Shown piece after piece: positions 36,210-48,157 of a stretch of DNA of 64,000 nt; the first letter of the stretch is position 1, and each line of letters opens with the position of its first letter. The position numbers and the translations under genes are program-made. Below the pieces are notes generated by a model. It was not told the DNA's origin and did not search any database. It saw nothing but the letters and a program-made list of their open reading frames with translations. The stretch comes from Chimonanthus salicifolius (Eukaryota > Streptophyta > Magnoliopsida > Laurales > Calycanthaceae), in contig CM023542.1 of the NCBI GenBank assembly GCA_013350335.1, forward strand, positions 10,885,045 through 10,949,044, written 5' to 3'.

Positions 36210-36843
36210 AAAGCTTACTATGCATAAATCTCCATTATTATTCCTCCGGTGATCACTCGACTTATGAATATTTTTCTTTTTCAGACTAACATTAATATGG
36301 CTGTGTAAAAATTGTTCCGAGTATAAATTCCAAAAAGTGTTCTCCAGAAAAGCATGATATAAAAATTTTTAGCCACATATTAATGCTTGAACATTTTTTT
36401 CTCTTTTTTTTTTTAGACCCACAACACACAAAACTTTTTATTGGACTTAACAACACACAAGTGTAAACCCTTAATACTCCCAAACTTCAATCGTACATTG
36501 TCCTCAATGTTCCCTAATCTATAGTGATCAGGTGCAAATTAGAAAATATTGGAACAGTTCTAACTCGGGTTTAGATGTACCTAAGAGGACTCACTTCCGG
36601 TGGACAGAAAAACAAAAGACTCTAGACTTAAAATCCTAGAAGACTCTAAACTGACTCTAAAACACACAACTCAACTGAAATCAAAATCCGAAAATGGAAG
36701 CAAATCTAATTGTGTCCGAACAAAATTGACATCCTAAATCAGACTGAGTGAGTTATTTTTAAGCGACAATTGGTGGTGGTTTATGTGAGAGGGTGAAACT
36801 ATCACTTCATGAACATAGTATATTTTTTCCCAGTCATTTTCAC

Positions 36844-37179
36844 TCACCCATATGGTAAATGCCATGGATTGTTCATATCATGCGGGGGAAAGTCCTGGAT
36901 AGGATTTTCCTCGATGCTAGGGTTTACCTTATTGTTCCCATCAACATTTAAATTCTCACCACCATCGGTCAAACTCTCCTCACCATGGTTACAGTGACTG
37001 GGATTTAATGAAAGTTCTGGAACAGAAATTTCCACCACTTCACTGACCCTCCTCTTGTCCATGCTGGATTGATGACTGACACAAGATTCACTACCTAGAG
37101 ACTCTATTCTAATCAAACGATTGGTTGAATCGCGCCTCCAAACACTCATTTTCACACAAAGACAACCAAGACCAAACAA
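36844..37179 (-). CDS. Hypothetical 111-residue ORF in N1
   Basis: An open frame (MFGLGCLCVKMSVWRRDSTN...) that may instead start at the internal Met of MSVWRRDS. No domain, signal peptide or membrane segment is visible. The second half is acidic and Asn/Glu-rich (ESLTDGGENLNVDGNNKVNP). It reads in the element's own direction, roughly 1.3 kb downstream of the 5' LTR, about where a gag would begin, but nothing resembles gag. It could be a chance frame in a non-coding element or the last trace of a lost gene. Confidence 0.25.
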   Translation of the reverse strand: MFGLGCLCVKMSVWRRDSTNRLIRIESLGSESCVSHQSSMDKRRVSEVVEISVPELSLNPSHCNHGEESLTDGGENLNVDGNNKVNPSIEENPIQDFPPHDMNNPWHLPYG

Positions 37180-38488
37180 AAATACACAATAAATGACCTA
37201 AATCTAAACTGACACAGGGATCCTAAAAACAAGACTGCTCCTAATATGTTCTCCTAGAAAATTTTAAGCCTTCGATATAATTTTAACCACAAGCATAGCC
37301 AGGTAAGTTCCCAAGTAAGTGGGGGAGCACAAACGGCATCTACGCCCCAACCTATCCTTAGACGTGTTTGACCTCACATCTTGGTGACAGAACTAGCCTT
37401 AAACACTGTAATTGAAGAAAAATTATAAACCCATGATCCAAAATTAACCGAATTAAAGATGGTTCAATTGATCATGGACACCCTAAAATAATGATTCTAA
37501 TTTGATTTTAAATTAATGCATGAACCATTTTTACTACACTTCTTGGTTTTTCAATTTTTTTTGTGAATGCAATCCTAAATCTAACAATGCAAGATTCAAA
37601 ACAAATATGTAAATAATAGGCAAACAATCTAATCTAATGCATGAAGACTAACAACCTAAATACATGAGCAAAGTAAATATGCACATTTAAAAAAAAAATA
37701 CAAATAATAAATGAGAACACCCTAGATAAAAGATCTATATGAATGCATGAAAAATGTTTAAATTTAAAAGAACATAATTAGGCACTTACCTTGGCCTATG
37801 CAAGCGTATTTTCCAGAAATCTTAGAGCGCCTTTAAAAATCTCTGAAAAATAAAACACACATAACCATGGTGAAGATTTTGAATCACAAAAATGCATGAT
37901 CTCACTAAATGCAATTTCGTAAAGTTATAACTAGGGGATGATGAAAATATTTGAAACCTTATTAAGACTTTAAAATTGATTACAGGCTATAAATAAAATT
38001 CTAAATCTAAGCACCACCAAATGAATGATTTAAATACCATAAATAGAAACCTTCTAAGAATAGATAACTTTCTAGAAATAGAATTTTTCTAAAATTAGAT
38101 GATTTTAAAACTATCCATACACATATCCATACACAGAAGTTTTAAACTTACAAAACTTAGATTGCTTTCCAAAATTAGAATATTCCTAAGATAACGTATC
38201 TTTCCAAGAATAGAATAATTATAAAAATTGAAACTAGTTGAATTTTGAAGATTTCTAAAAATAAAAATTTCTAAAATAGAAATTCATAAACTCAACAAGT
38301 TTCTATGTTTAGCAAAATTTACAAGTTTAGACAAAAATTCTAAGATTTCTACTATTTAAAAAAAAATATTCTAATTTTAGGTATCTTTATAAAATTAGAA
38401 CTTCTAAAAATAAAAACTTCCAATTTTAAAGAGTTGTCTAAATTAGAGAATTTCTAAAAATGACAGTATTTCTTAAACTACAAAAACT

Positions 38489-40233
38489 TGTTGTGCAAAT
38501 TTTAAATACTCGCAAGCGTAAGAATCATTTTATAGTATAAAATATGAGTGTGAGGTCGATCCCACAAGGAACATTCAAAATATATGAAAAAACAGATATA
38601 TGAAATTGAAATTGTGTGGTTTAAGAAAAATAAATCTTAGAAATAATCTAAACATGGAAATCAAAATTCTAATTTTAGAAATTTAACATTAGTTTAGAAA
38701 CTTTCTAAATTTTATAACACATTTCTAAAAATGGAATCATCATCTAAAATTAAAATTTAACCATTATGAAATTTTATCCTTCATGAAAAACACCTCATCT
38801 AGAAGTTATAAACATGTCCCTCTCAATTAAAAACAACAAAATTAAGATTTAAATAAATTAATTCTAACCTAGTTCCAAAGAATTTGAATAAATTGAATAA
38901 GTGAAATAAAAATAAAAGAATTAAAATATAAAAAAAATTAACATACATATTTACAATGGATCAGAATCATTAATTGAAATCGAATATCATACCCATTAAA
39001 TAAAATAAAAATGAGATCTAAACCATGGAATTCACGTAAAAGTCCAAACACTAATTCATGTTTTTCATTAAAATTTAATTCCATACTCTTTAAATTAATA
39101 AAATGAACCTTAAATCTTAGATTTGAACAATTAAATTCTGGATCTAAAATATTTCAGATGTTCAAAAGAACCTTAGATCTGAGTTTAAAGGATTCAAAAG
39201 ACTTAAAATATTTCAGATGTCTAGAATAATTATTAAAAGAAAATAAAATTAAATCCGAATTAAACAATCATAAATAACATTCGAATTTTGGACTTTCCTC
39301 TGATCTAAAGTATATCTCAAATTTATTAAATACAAATTACAAATCTTTTGGAAATTATATTAAAGACAGAGAAATAAAAATAAAATTTACAAATAAATAT
39401 CTTACTGGTAAATTCGAATTCTGCTCCTTCTCTTGTCTTCTTTGTGTTCCAATTCCAGATGTTCTTCTTGCTCCAGGTCTGTTCGATTTTTCCAATGCAT
39501 GGACCCCTTTATTTATAGTATTTCAAATGGAGAAAATTAAATCTGGGAAACGAATAATGCTCCACACCAATTTTGGACGATAATCTCCACTAAATTCGAA
39601 TTTTATCTCCTTGTTGATCTCATGCTGAATCCACTTTCTTTTCAGATCACATATCCAAATATTTCATTTTCTTCCTTTACAAGGTTTCACACGAATTTGG
39701 CAAGTGTCCACTAGGCCAGGGTGAATTCTGACATGTATCCTTTTTGAATTAATTTCTTCCCAAGTTTCTATGATTTTCCATTCTTCCAAGATCTACAAAA
39801 TTCGAATTTTATATAGATCCTATATTCCATTCGAATTTTGTCTCTTATTATGTCTAAATTCATTGCATTATTTTCTCTCCAATAATCACTCTCTCCACAT
39901 CAACATGACTTGAACAACACTCCATAATCCATACGAATTTCACTGGGCCCCACTTTGAATTCGAATTTGTTGGCTTTATTCTTGGGCCTCTCACTTGGAT
40001 CACATACTTGAACTTGGATCCGACTTTGATTGGGCTTTGACTTTAGACTTGAATAATGGGCCCATATATTTAAAATATGTAATTTTTATCACAATTCAGT
40101 TTACAATCTAAAAATGTATTATCTAAATTCAAATTCTCATAAATGGATTTGAATTTGATAATTTATAAGACTTTCCAAATTTAGGAGATAAATTTACAAA
40201 CTTTCCATAAATAGCAAATATGGCCCATTTTCA
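38489..40233 (-). repeat. N1 5' LTR, missing its first part
   Basis: Begins (plus strand) TGTTGTGCAAATTTTAAATA and matches 27209-28830 plus 30536-30650 of the other copy. Similarity ends around AAATATGGCCCATTTTCA (40218-40235), before the TGTTGAGCAC head seen at 30789. It shows the empty site of the Copia solo LTR at about 40100. Confidence 0.85.
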
Positions 40234-41848
40234 TCATAAATTCATTCACATGTTATAGGTAAATACACATGTTATCAATAAGTTTCAAGCATCATGTTCA
40301 ATATTTAGTAGTCCGATCAAAATTTTCCATTTAATAGCATGTAGTTGACATGAGTGCACCCGAACGGACCCCTTGCCACAAATTCATACAACAATTCCCT
40401 TACTGAGTGGCTTAAAAAATGAAGGGCCTCACTTGAGTCATTCCATGTCCAAGGTTAAGAGTTAAATAGATGCGAATGCATGCTAAAACAATGATAAGTC
40501 CCCTCACTGTGTGTGTGGAGTCGAAAATTCGTAGTGAGCAGGCGGCTTGCAAGGTTATATGAAGCTCAGCTTGTTGAAACAATGAAGAATGAATAAGTAA
40601 ATAAGGTAAAAAGGGCAAAAACGAGACCAGACTAAAAAATGGGCCTAAAACTGGGTTGGGCCCAAATGGCTCAAACTTGGTGGGGCCGTGAAAACGGGCC
40701 AGACCTGGAAACGGGCCTGTCAGACTAGGCCGGACCCAAATTGGTTGGGCCTGGAAACGGGCATGCCCGACTCGGCTGAACGAAAACTGGTTGGGCCGGA
40801 CCAGGTTTGGGCCTGTAAATGGGTTAGGCCGATTCCAAGATTGGCTAGGACAGATCTAGGGCTGAGCCCAAGGCAGAGTCTGGGCTTAACGGAATTGGGC
40901 CAAAAGTTGGGGCTTAGTGGACCAGGCCAGGTCCAAGACTAGGCTAACCCAGGGCTCCAACTGAGTCCATTTGGAGACTCAGCTGAGCCGACTCAATTGC
41001 CCAACTGAGTCGGGAAAAGGAGAAAATAGAGGGAAAACGAATTTAGGGAAAACGAATTTAGGGAAAACGAAATCAGGGAAAAAATCCAGGAAGAAATTAC
41101 CGACAAAAGAAAAAAGAAAACAAGGAAAACAAGGAAGGAGAAGAAATCAGAGAAATCAAGAAAGTCGGGGAAAACTGATGGAAATAGAGGGAAATTGCTG
41201 AAAACTAGAGGAAAAGGGGGAAGGAAAACCAAGTAAAAAAAAGGAAAATCGAGAAAATCAGAGGGAGAAGAAAGAGGGTGAAGGAGAGTACCCGAAATTG
41301 ATAGAGATGGCGAGAAGGGGGATGGAAGCCGGCTATCCCGAGCAGGGAACGTCTGAGGGCGGCGAACATCTAAGCGCAACGGCTGCTAGAGCAGATAACG
41401 GGAAACTGGGGAAAGGGGAAGAATAATAAGGAGAAGCACCGAGAGATGGAGAGAGAGATCCAAGAGAGAGAGCTGAAGGTGAGGGAGGGTCTTAAAGAAA
41501 GAGGGTTTTAGGGTTTCTTTCTTTCTTTTCTTTTTCTTTTTCCTTTTTATTAAAAAAAAAAAGATTCTTTTCAAAAGAGAGAAAATGAGATGAAATGGAA
41601 AACCTAAAAATTTTCTCGAATGTTGAAAGTCGAGAGGGAAAAATGTGTGATTTTCAACAAATTTTTCCTCACGATACATAAAAATTATGAATTACCAAAA
41701 TGCCCTTCAAGTTTTCAAACTCGAAATCAGATAATTAGGGCCCACCACGGAGCCCACACTCTTCTCACTGCTACTATGGTCCTGAAAACAACTCGAAGGT
41801 CCGAAATTTCTCCAAAAAAATGGGGAAAACTGGGAACGGGTCGTTACA
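40234..41848 (-). repeat. LTR fragment ending GGGTCGTTACA
   Basis: Minus strand begins TGTAACGACCCGTTCCC at 41848, an LTR head. The left side is cut by N1. It contains a Gly/Leu/Pro-coding GGGCC-rich part (40630-40960), a purine-rich part (41000-41300) and three copies of a GGGAAAACGAATTTA 16-mer (41031-41077). The ORFs on both strands reflect this composition bias and have no domain. Possibly the same broad family as 23793-27208, but the 5-bp flanks (TAGAA left, AGTTG right) do not match. Confidence 0.55.
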
Positions 41849-42638
41849 AGTTGGCGTCCTTTGGCAAAATCAGTTGGACCTTCATTATTATTAGTGAGCT
41901 TAAACAAGGGCCAACAAAAGGATCACTCTCTCTCTCTCTTGCTTACACTTGGGGAATCTAATACAACTAATCATATCGATTGAGCTTGTGAGAGAGAGAA
42001 AGGAAAGGATTATAAAATAGGAAACCTTTGGTATAACCAGTTTCCTTGTCGTCCTAGATTGTGATTGCTTTACGATGACTCCAAGGAGGAACGTCGACAC
42101 ACATTGGGTGGATCTTGAAGAAGCACACATCAAGAGATAGAGCTACAAAGCCAAATGTTTGTTGGTTTTAATTTTATTTTAAAACCTTTGACCTGAAAGT
42201 GGATTAAGGGGATTTGCTCTGGAACCACTATAAAAAACTTTAGAGCATCGTCTCTGGCACAGTGGTGGGTGGAATGTCCAGTCAAATGGATAGGTGGAAT
42301 TCCTATTATACAGTGGTGGGTGAAATTCCCAGCAGATTGAGTGAGGTGGAATTCATACTCTAATTGTGAGGGTGTAAGTCCCCACTTACTGGATTTTGGG
42401 ATGACTCAAGGTTGAGTTAGTCCTAACAGTGGATGTAGGTTAGTTACCCGATCCACTTTAAATTGGTCTTATAGTGTTTGATATTTGTGTGTTTGAATTT
42501 AGTATTTAAGTACTCTTCTCAACACACATCACTTTGCATGTTGATTATCTTATTTTTATATATTGTGCTCATACATCGATAATCAAGTAATATGTAAAGG
42601 GTTCTAATCTTAGTGTGATCATTTAAATAATGAAGAAC

Positions 42639-45600
42639 TGTCATGCCCCAACCCTCGGGTCCACTAACGTGAGATTTTTTTTTCTAAACACTTATACTAA
42701 ACCTTTGCGGAAATCATATTAATACATGGACTTAACATCTCATATGACCAAGTTTGGATCTGACATTTGGCAACCTCAGATTCAACCATACCTAGCCGGT
42801 AAGAATCCCAGGCAGATGAAGGGGTCACCATGGGCCCGTTTAAGACCCAAAACTTCGATAGATTCTACATCGACGCATAGTATGTGGATACACTACTAAC
42901 CAACATGTAATTTATAACTTGACCTCTTAGGAAAGTCCAAATAGAAAATGTCACACATGATCTACCTAACATTCACCATCAATTAATCCCATCAACATCA
43001 GAATTGCACATCAGAAACGAAGTAGACTTTATTACATCCTACAGTGTTTCAAACGAACACCGTAAAGGGTTTATTACATTGCATGTTCATACGTACAACG
43101 TCTAGTAAGCTAAACATAAGATCCCAACATTGGGTAGATAGCTAGAGGGTTTCCACCCTTCACTGCAGCTAAAGATTCTCCTGGATTTCCTGTTTCGTAA
43201 GAGGTGTGAGCTTTACAAGCTCAGTGAAGAGAAAACAATAGAAAGTTCTAGATAATAAAGCATATTATCAACATAATAAACATGTTATCAAACAACAGTT
43301 TATACACTCAAAAATTATGTAGAATAATGTCAACACAGTTATCTACCATGAAATGTCCTTTCCTCTTCAAAAAAATACCCCCACCAAACGACCTCTACGG
43401 CTCTTCCCTGGCCACGAGTAATGCGTTTCCTACACCGCCGGCAAATTCATGCTCAGTGCTTCATACAACCCGTATTTTAAATACACCCCATACCAGTGCT
43501 TTCCACGAGCTAAGTACATACATTGGTGTGAGGTAATTTAATATGCATAGTACACTAATCCATATGCACATCAATATATGGATTTAAACACAATTGTCAA
43601 CCCACATAATATGATCATAATAATCTCACTCAGCTAATATGGATTCCTAAGCCCTCCCACATGGAATCATAATACAAATATCAACAATCAATATTGAGCT
43701 CTACTATGCTAGGAAACTAAACACAAACTGAAAAGCCCACCAACGGGTTATAAATTACGACATATAAGTGTTATCGTCTTCTCCAGTCGCGTACGTCTAC
43801 CCTATCCTCATCTTTTACCTCGTAGGATAATTATCCTGCAATACACAGTTATACACAAAATGTGTATTCCTATCGGAATCACGATTAGATACCTGATCTA
43901 TCATCAGATCACCAACATCACAATACCAACTAGTCTCTAGGCATAAGTGAGTTCCATACTCCATTTTAGGATGGCTAGATCTCGACATCTCGAAACACTC
44001 TCATATTCACCTTTCATATGTAGAAACTCATAATTACCTCCTTGCGAGTGAACAGTGTTGGTATCGCATTCTAATCCAATCACATCATTTCCGTCAATAA
44101 AAATGACCACAAACATCCACTTATTTCAGTAGGGCTAATGGTACAAGAAACATTGTATTGAATGCAAAATGAGATGGATTTTAATAAACACATAGTGTGG
44201 TTGAATCTCCTCACCTTCAGTTGGCGAGTGTTTTTCAGTAACCTTTTTAAAACATAAAACAGTGTAAATAAAATGTATAATAACACTATATGTCCGCAAT
44301 ATATATTCCTAAGTGTTTAGAATATCATGACAACACATTTATTAAGTTTTTTTCATTTTTTTAGAAACTTACGGTTTTGCCACTGAGCTTAATACTGACT
44401 AAAAATAAACCCCGAAGTGTTCTAAAAAAGTATTTTTAAGCCAAAACAATATAAAATTCATTTTTGAAACTTTTCCAAAAATTATGTTTTTGTCCCTAAA
44501 AAAAAATCCAAAATTACCAAAATGCCCTTGGGCACTATTCACAAAATTTTACGAAAATGACAATGGTATTGTTTGCGAAAATTATGAAAATGCAGTGGTA
44601 CTGTTCGTGAAAATTACGAAAATGCCATCTAATACTGTTCGTGAAAATTACGAAAATGCCATCTAATCGCGAAAATTACAAAAATGCCATTTCGAGAAAA
44701 TAACGAAAATAACATTGGACACTATTCATAAATGTCCTTTACTATTAAAAAATTTCTGAAAATTTACACAATATGAACAGTGTAATACAACAGTTAATTT
44801 TTTGGGTATTTTTTTCTCTAATTTTTATAGAGCAAATCGTAAGGCATTTTCTAACGAAATTGAATATCTAGCTTCCTCTTAATGAGATCTACAAACTAAA
44901 AATATTAACTCAACATAAATATTTACAGAAATCCTCTGAAAATTTGAGACAGTAGTTATAGAGCAATAGTGAACACTAGAACAAAAAAGAAAATCTGAGA
45001 AAAAGTTTCTGAATTTGCGATTGTAAACGGAGTGCACCTATGTTTAAAAATCATTGTTTGAGATTGGTTGTATGAATCATAATCCTTAGATCTATCGGCA
45101 GTATCTCAGCTGCTGATGGACTGCCGGCAGATGAAATTCAATCTTTTACCAACAGTAAATATTTACTGTTACTTCAACATTTTTCTGTTCGACTATATTA
45201 GACCCTAACTCGTGAAAATCCAACACTGCAGATGTGTTGAGAACACGAGGTTTACATATGGTGGAACGTTCGCTTTTCGTTTTGACACGGAAAATGGGGT
45301 ACTTTTCACAAAGTCGATGTTCTAATAAAATAAACGGCTTATAATTACAGTGATTTTGACACTTCGAAACAAGTGTTTAAAATACTCATTTCAACATTCT
45401 AAAAATGTCAACGAGTTTGATAAAATACAGATTGACTATGATCTGTACTTGCCAATTTTCAGAATACAGGGTATCTTGAAAATCGGAGTTTTTATATAAA
45501 AACATATGTAAAATACACATTTCGAGGAATACTCGTGAAATTCCGAAAATACCACTTAGTAGCTTACTCAAAAGCTTAATATGTGTGTGAATTTCAACGT

Positions 45601-45869
45601 CTTAATATATCAGAAGAGTGGTCTTTCACACTCAAGAATGTTACAAAACACTATTCATGATATTTCTATAAAATAAAAGACATTAAGTAATGTCCAAAAT
45701 GCCCTCCGAACTTCGTCGGATTGGATCACTAAGCAAACGAGCTCTGATCGGGTCATATAATACCTTTTCGGAAAGCTTTTTCTGTACTCTATCATGTTAA
45801 CCGATCACAAAGCTGAGTTAATGGTTCTCAAAATTTGTTATTTTTCTAATTAAGGGTCGGGTTATTACA
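42639..45869 (-). mobile_element. Solo LTR (3.2 kb), target duplication AGAAC
   Basis: Plus strand from TGTCATGCCCCAACCC to GGGTCGGGTTATTACA, flanked by AGAAC (42634-42638 and 45870-45874). In minus orientation it reads TGTAATAACCCG..., with CACTGAGCTTGTAAAGCTCA (about 43225) as the usual gypsy R-region phrase. No internal sequence. It is the complete reference copy for the fragments at 23793-27208 and 48955-49400. Confidence 0.92.
44530..44705. repeat. 34-bp tandem repeat in solo LTR
   Basis: About five degenerate units containing GAAAATTACGAAAATGCCAT. The two cleanest start CTGTTCGTG at 44601 and 44635. Confidence 0.85.
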
Positions 45870-46031
45870 AGAACAATCTATTGCACTAAACAAATTTCTT
45901 GATTTATATTCTGCTGCACTTATACTTTAAACAATCAAGAAATTTATAAACACCATAAAAAATGGGATTGACATATTCAACCCCTCTAGGGTCTATTGTG
46001 TTGTTCTAGCACCATTAGAAAAGCACTTTCA

Positions 46032-46050
46032 ATTGGTATCAGAGGCTCGT
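46032..46050 (+). other. S-B primer-binding site
   Basis: ATTGGTATCAGAGGCTCGTG: TGGTATCAGAG, complementary to the end of initiator Met-tRNA, directly after the LTR. Confidence 0.9.
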
Positions 46051-46096
46051 GCTCTTGTAAAAAATCTAACTGTCTGAGTTGATCTGTACTAGAACA

Positions 46097-46740
46097 ATGG
46101 CGGTAAGAGAAAGCCATGATATTTCCAAACCTCCATTTATGATGAAAAATGAAATGAAAATTTTTATATGTTGTCATCAATAATTGTGTTCGGAAATAGG
46201 TGAATATAAAGTGGTCTATGCCTATGGAAAAAGGTATTTGATTAACCTTCAACTTCCATGACTACTCAGCCCAAAAACCAAATTGCATGGACTAGTGATG
46301 AATTGGCTATGCACTTTATCAAACACTTATAACATTAATCATTGTTGTTTCATAATATGTCTTTAAAATATTTAAAAGATATGAAACAACAAAAGAGGCT
46401 GAAAGAATCTACGGAAAAATTGCCTCTTCTAGCCCAATGGATAACATTACCTATCGTGACCAATGTGTGTGCTGAAAGTATAGGTGATTGCCTAAGTTTA
46501 TCCATTGAAAAAGTCCAAGCTAATCCTCTAAGAGAAGAAGAGGATAGAATATAAGAATTTGATGAAGGTAGTAACCTCCAAGTATCCTATGAGGCCATGT
46601 ACCATTATGTTTGCCCCTTATGTTTAGGACAAACATCGTGTTACAAAATCTAGAAGCTTTGATATGCAAAATCAAATGGGAAGACACCCAAAATTAAAAC
46701 CAGATTTAAGAAAAGGCCATCACTTGATTGTGGACATAGA
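46097..46740 (+). pseudogene. Copia S-B gag remnant
   Basis: ATG at 46097 (MAVRESHDISKPPFMMKNE) 66 bp after the LTR, the same arrangement as S-C at 52237 (MSMGEIHAISK). Stops appear within about 30 codons and all frames are broken. A piece around 46655-46740 (SFDMQNQMGRHPKLKPDLRK) is open but not recognisable. No UBN2 core or zinc knuckle is visible, so most of gag and all of pol are missing. Confidence 0.65.
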
Positions 46741-48157
46741 TTCCAAGTCTCACAATGTTGTGTTCAAATGCGTAAAGGGCTACATTGTTGGTATCACATT
46801 TGAAATATGCTTTGGAATCACCTTGTGTCTTGCCTACAATCCATGTTTTTGTTTAATTGTTGGATTGATCTTATGCTAGATACTCATATGTACATGTAGG
46901 TCTGCACTCTAGTATCGGATTATACTTGTCTCATTTAATTTCATACGCCATGTGATTTATATATTTTTAGGAAATGAATGTAATTTATGCACTACCTCAT
47001 GTATAATGTGTGTATGGTACACATACACAAGTATAGTTTCATTCCTCTGAATCTCATGTGGAATGAAACATGCCCTATGCCCTTAAATGGATTTTTGGTG
47101 TGACCTACCAAAAGTGTTGATCAAAATGATCAAATGTGCTTGTCTAAATCCATTTATGTACCAGCTCTTTCAAGGAATTGGAGTATACTTGAAAGAATGG
47201 TAAAAGTGTTTATCATGTTTTGGGTAATAACATGATAACAGGCATGAGAGTTGTGTGTATAGCATCATATTTCATTTCCATAAGCATGGAAATCATATTC
47301 AAAACAGGAAATGAATGTATGATTAGTGTGTTTTGTGTCTCATTCCAAGATTCGCTACTTTATACATTATGTGGAATAACTCTTGTTCGTAAACACCTTG
47401 CCTTTGCTAAAGCCTTGAAATGTCGCATCATATGACATCACACACCTGAGCAATATGTTTGAATTAATAAATTAAATGTGCCCAAGGTACTTGGATTGGT
47501 TTGGATCTAGGAGAGATCTATAATCCATGTTTTGTGCCTACTTTCAGAAGGGTGAATTGAATCTTCAAATGGCACAAAAACAGTGTGAATGTATATATCG
47601 TCATTGGCATTTAAACGTATATAAGAAAAGCTTGATTAACTATGAACATCACAAGCAGATATGCACACACAAAACACCTAGTCATCCTTCAAGTTAAAAC
47701 CCAGGTAGAAGGATAGACTAGTCGGAGGAGCAGACAAGTCGGTACTGTTGGAAATCAGAATGTTGTCTGAAAGGGGGAAACATCAAAAGGAGAGACAAGT
47801 TGATATTAGTCGACATATCGACCAAGACCGGTCGATTGGTCACCACCTGTCGATGAGTCAGAAAGAATAAGTTAAAAGGTCTCTTTCTGCGAAAACGACA
47901 GATTAGTTCGAAATCATTGTTCCTCCTCACGCTAAGCTTTGACGGTTTCTCTCCTCTCCTCCCGTGCCCTAGACCAGCTGATAGGACATCTCGGATCAAG
48001 TTCTTGCCAGAAAAACAGAGGGCTTCTGGTTCTCCCACCTTCAGTAGCTTGAAAATCACGAATTTTGTGATTCTCATTTGTTGGGTAATTCATGTATATT
48101 CTTCTCTCCTCCAAGTGGTCATATTGGTTATAAGCTAAAAGAAAAGAACAATGGAGA
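46741..48157 (+). mobile_element. Copia S-B 3' non-coding part and env-like leader
   Basis: 46741-47500 resembles 58990-59560 (GATTCCAAGTC, GGAATCACCTT, CAATCCATGTTTT), a Copia stretch repeated in this window. 47700-47880 has TCGACATATCGACC and GGTCGATTGGTC dyads. 47880-48157 is a TC-rich leader similar in kind to 54740-55010. No pol genes. The ORFs at 47718-48186 are chance frames in the leader. Confidence 0.55.

Larger units (their letters stand above)
27209..40233 (-). mobile_element. N1: non-coding LTR element with nested insertions (LARD-like)
   Basis: Two direct LTR copies (27209-30789 and 38489-40233) bracket about 7.7 kb. Subtracting nested insertions, the internal part is about 3.8 kb and has no gag or pol. 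In minus orientation TTTTGGGGGTATT precedes the 3' LTR start TGTTGAGCAC at 30789, a purine tract, and GAGGACAATGTAC..AAGTTTGGGAGT occurs near 36490-36520, a phrase common in the long 3' non-coding parts of Tat/Athila-like gypsy elements. No clear primer site follows the 5' LTR (38488 downward). It is best read as a large non-autonomous derivative. The right LTR lacks its first 140 or so bp. Confidence 0.65.
41849..46031 (+). repeat. Copia S-B 5' LTR, U5-side part, split by a solo LTR
   Basis: From about 41921 it follows the S-A LTR (GATCACTCTC..., AATACAACTAATC, ACTACAAG-type text), including the GGTGGAATTCCTATT segments. After the nested LTR it resumes at 45875 and ends CCTCTAGGGTCTATTGTG...GCACTTTCA at 46031 next to the primer site. 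The LTR head (TGTTAG) is absent; 41849-41920 is not assigned. Confidence 0.8.

Noticed and set aside
40688..40942. 84-residue ORF rich in Gly, Leu and Pro
   Set aside because: Product of the GGGCC/TTGGG composition of an LTR fragment; irregular and without a domain.
41031..41077. TTTAGGG plant telomere words
   Set aside because: Only two or three, inside a 16-bp GGGAAAACGAATTTA repeat with 9 other bases between them; not a telomeric run.
23793..41848. A single very large solo LTR from TGTCATACCCC (23793) to GTCGTTACA (41848), split by N1
   Set aside because: Order and orientation would fit, but the flanking 5-mers (TAGAA, AGTTG) differ and 40234-41848 does not clearly continue the missing part of the family, so the link is unproven.
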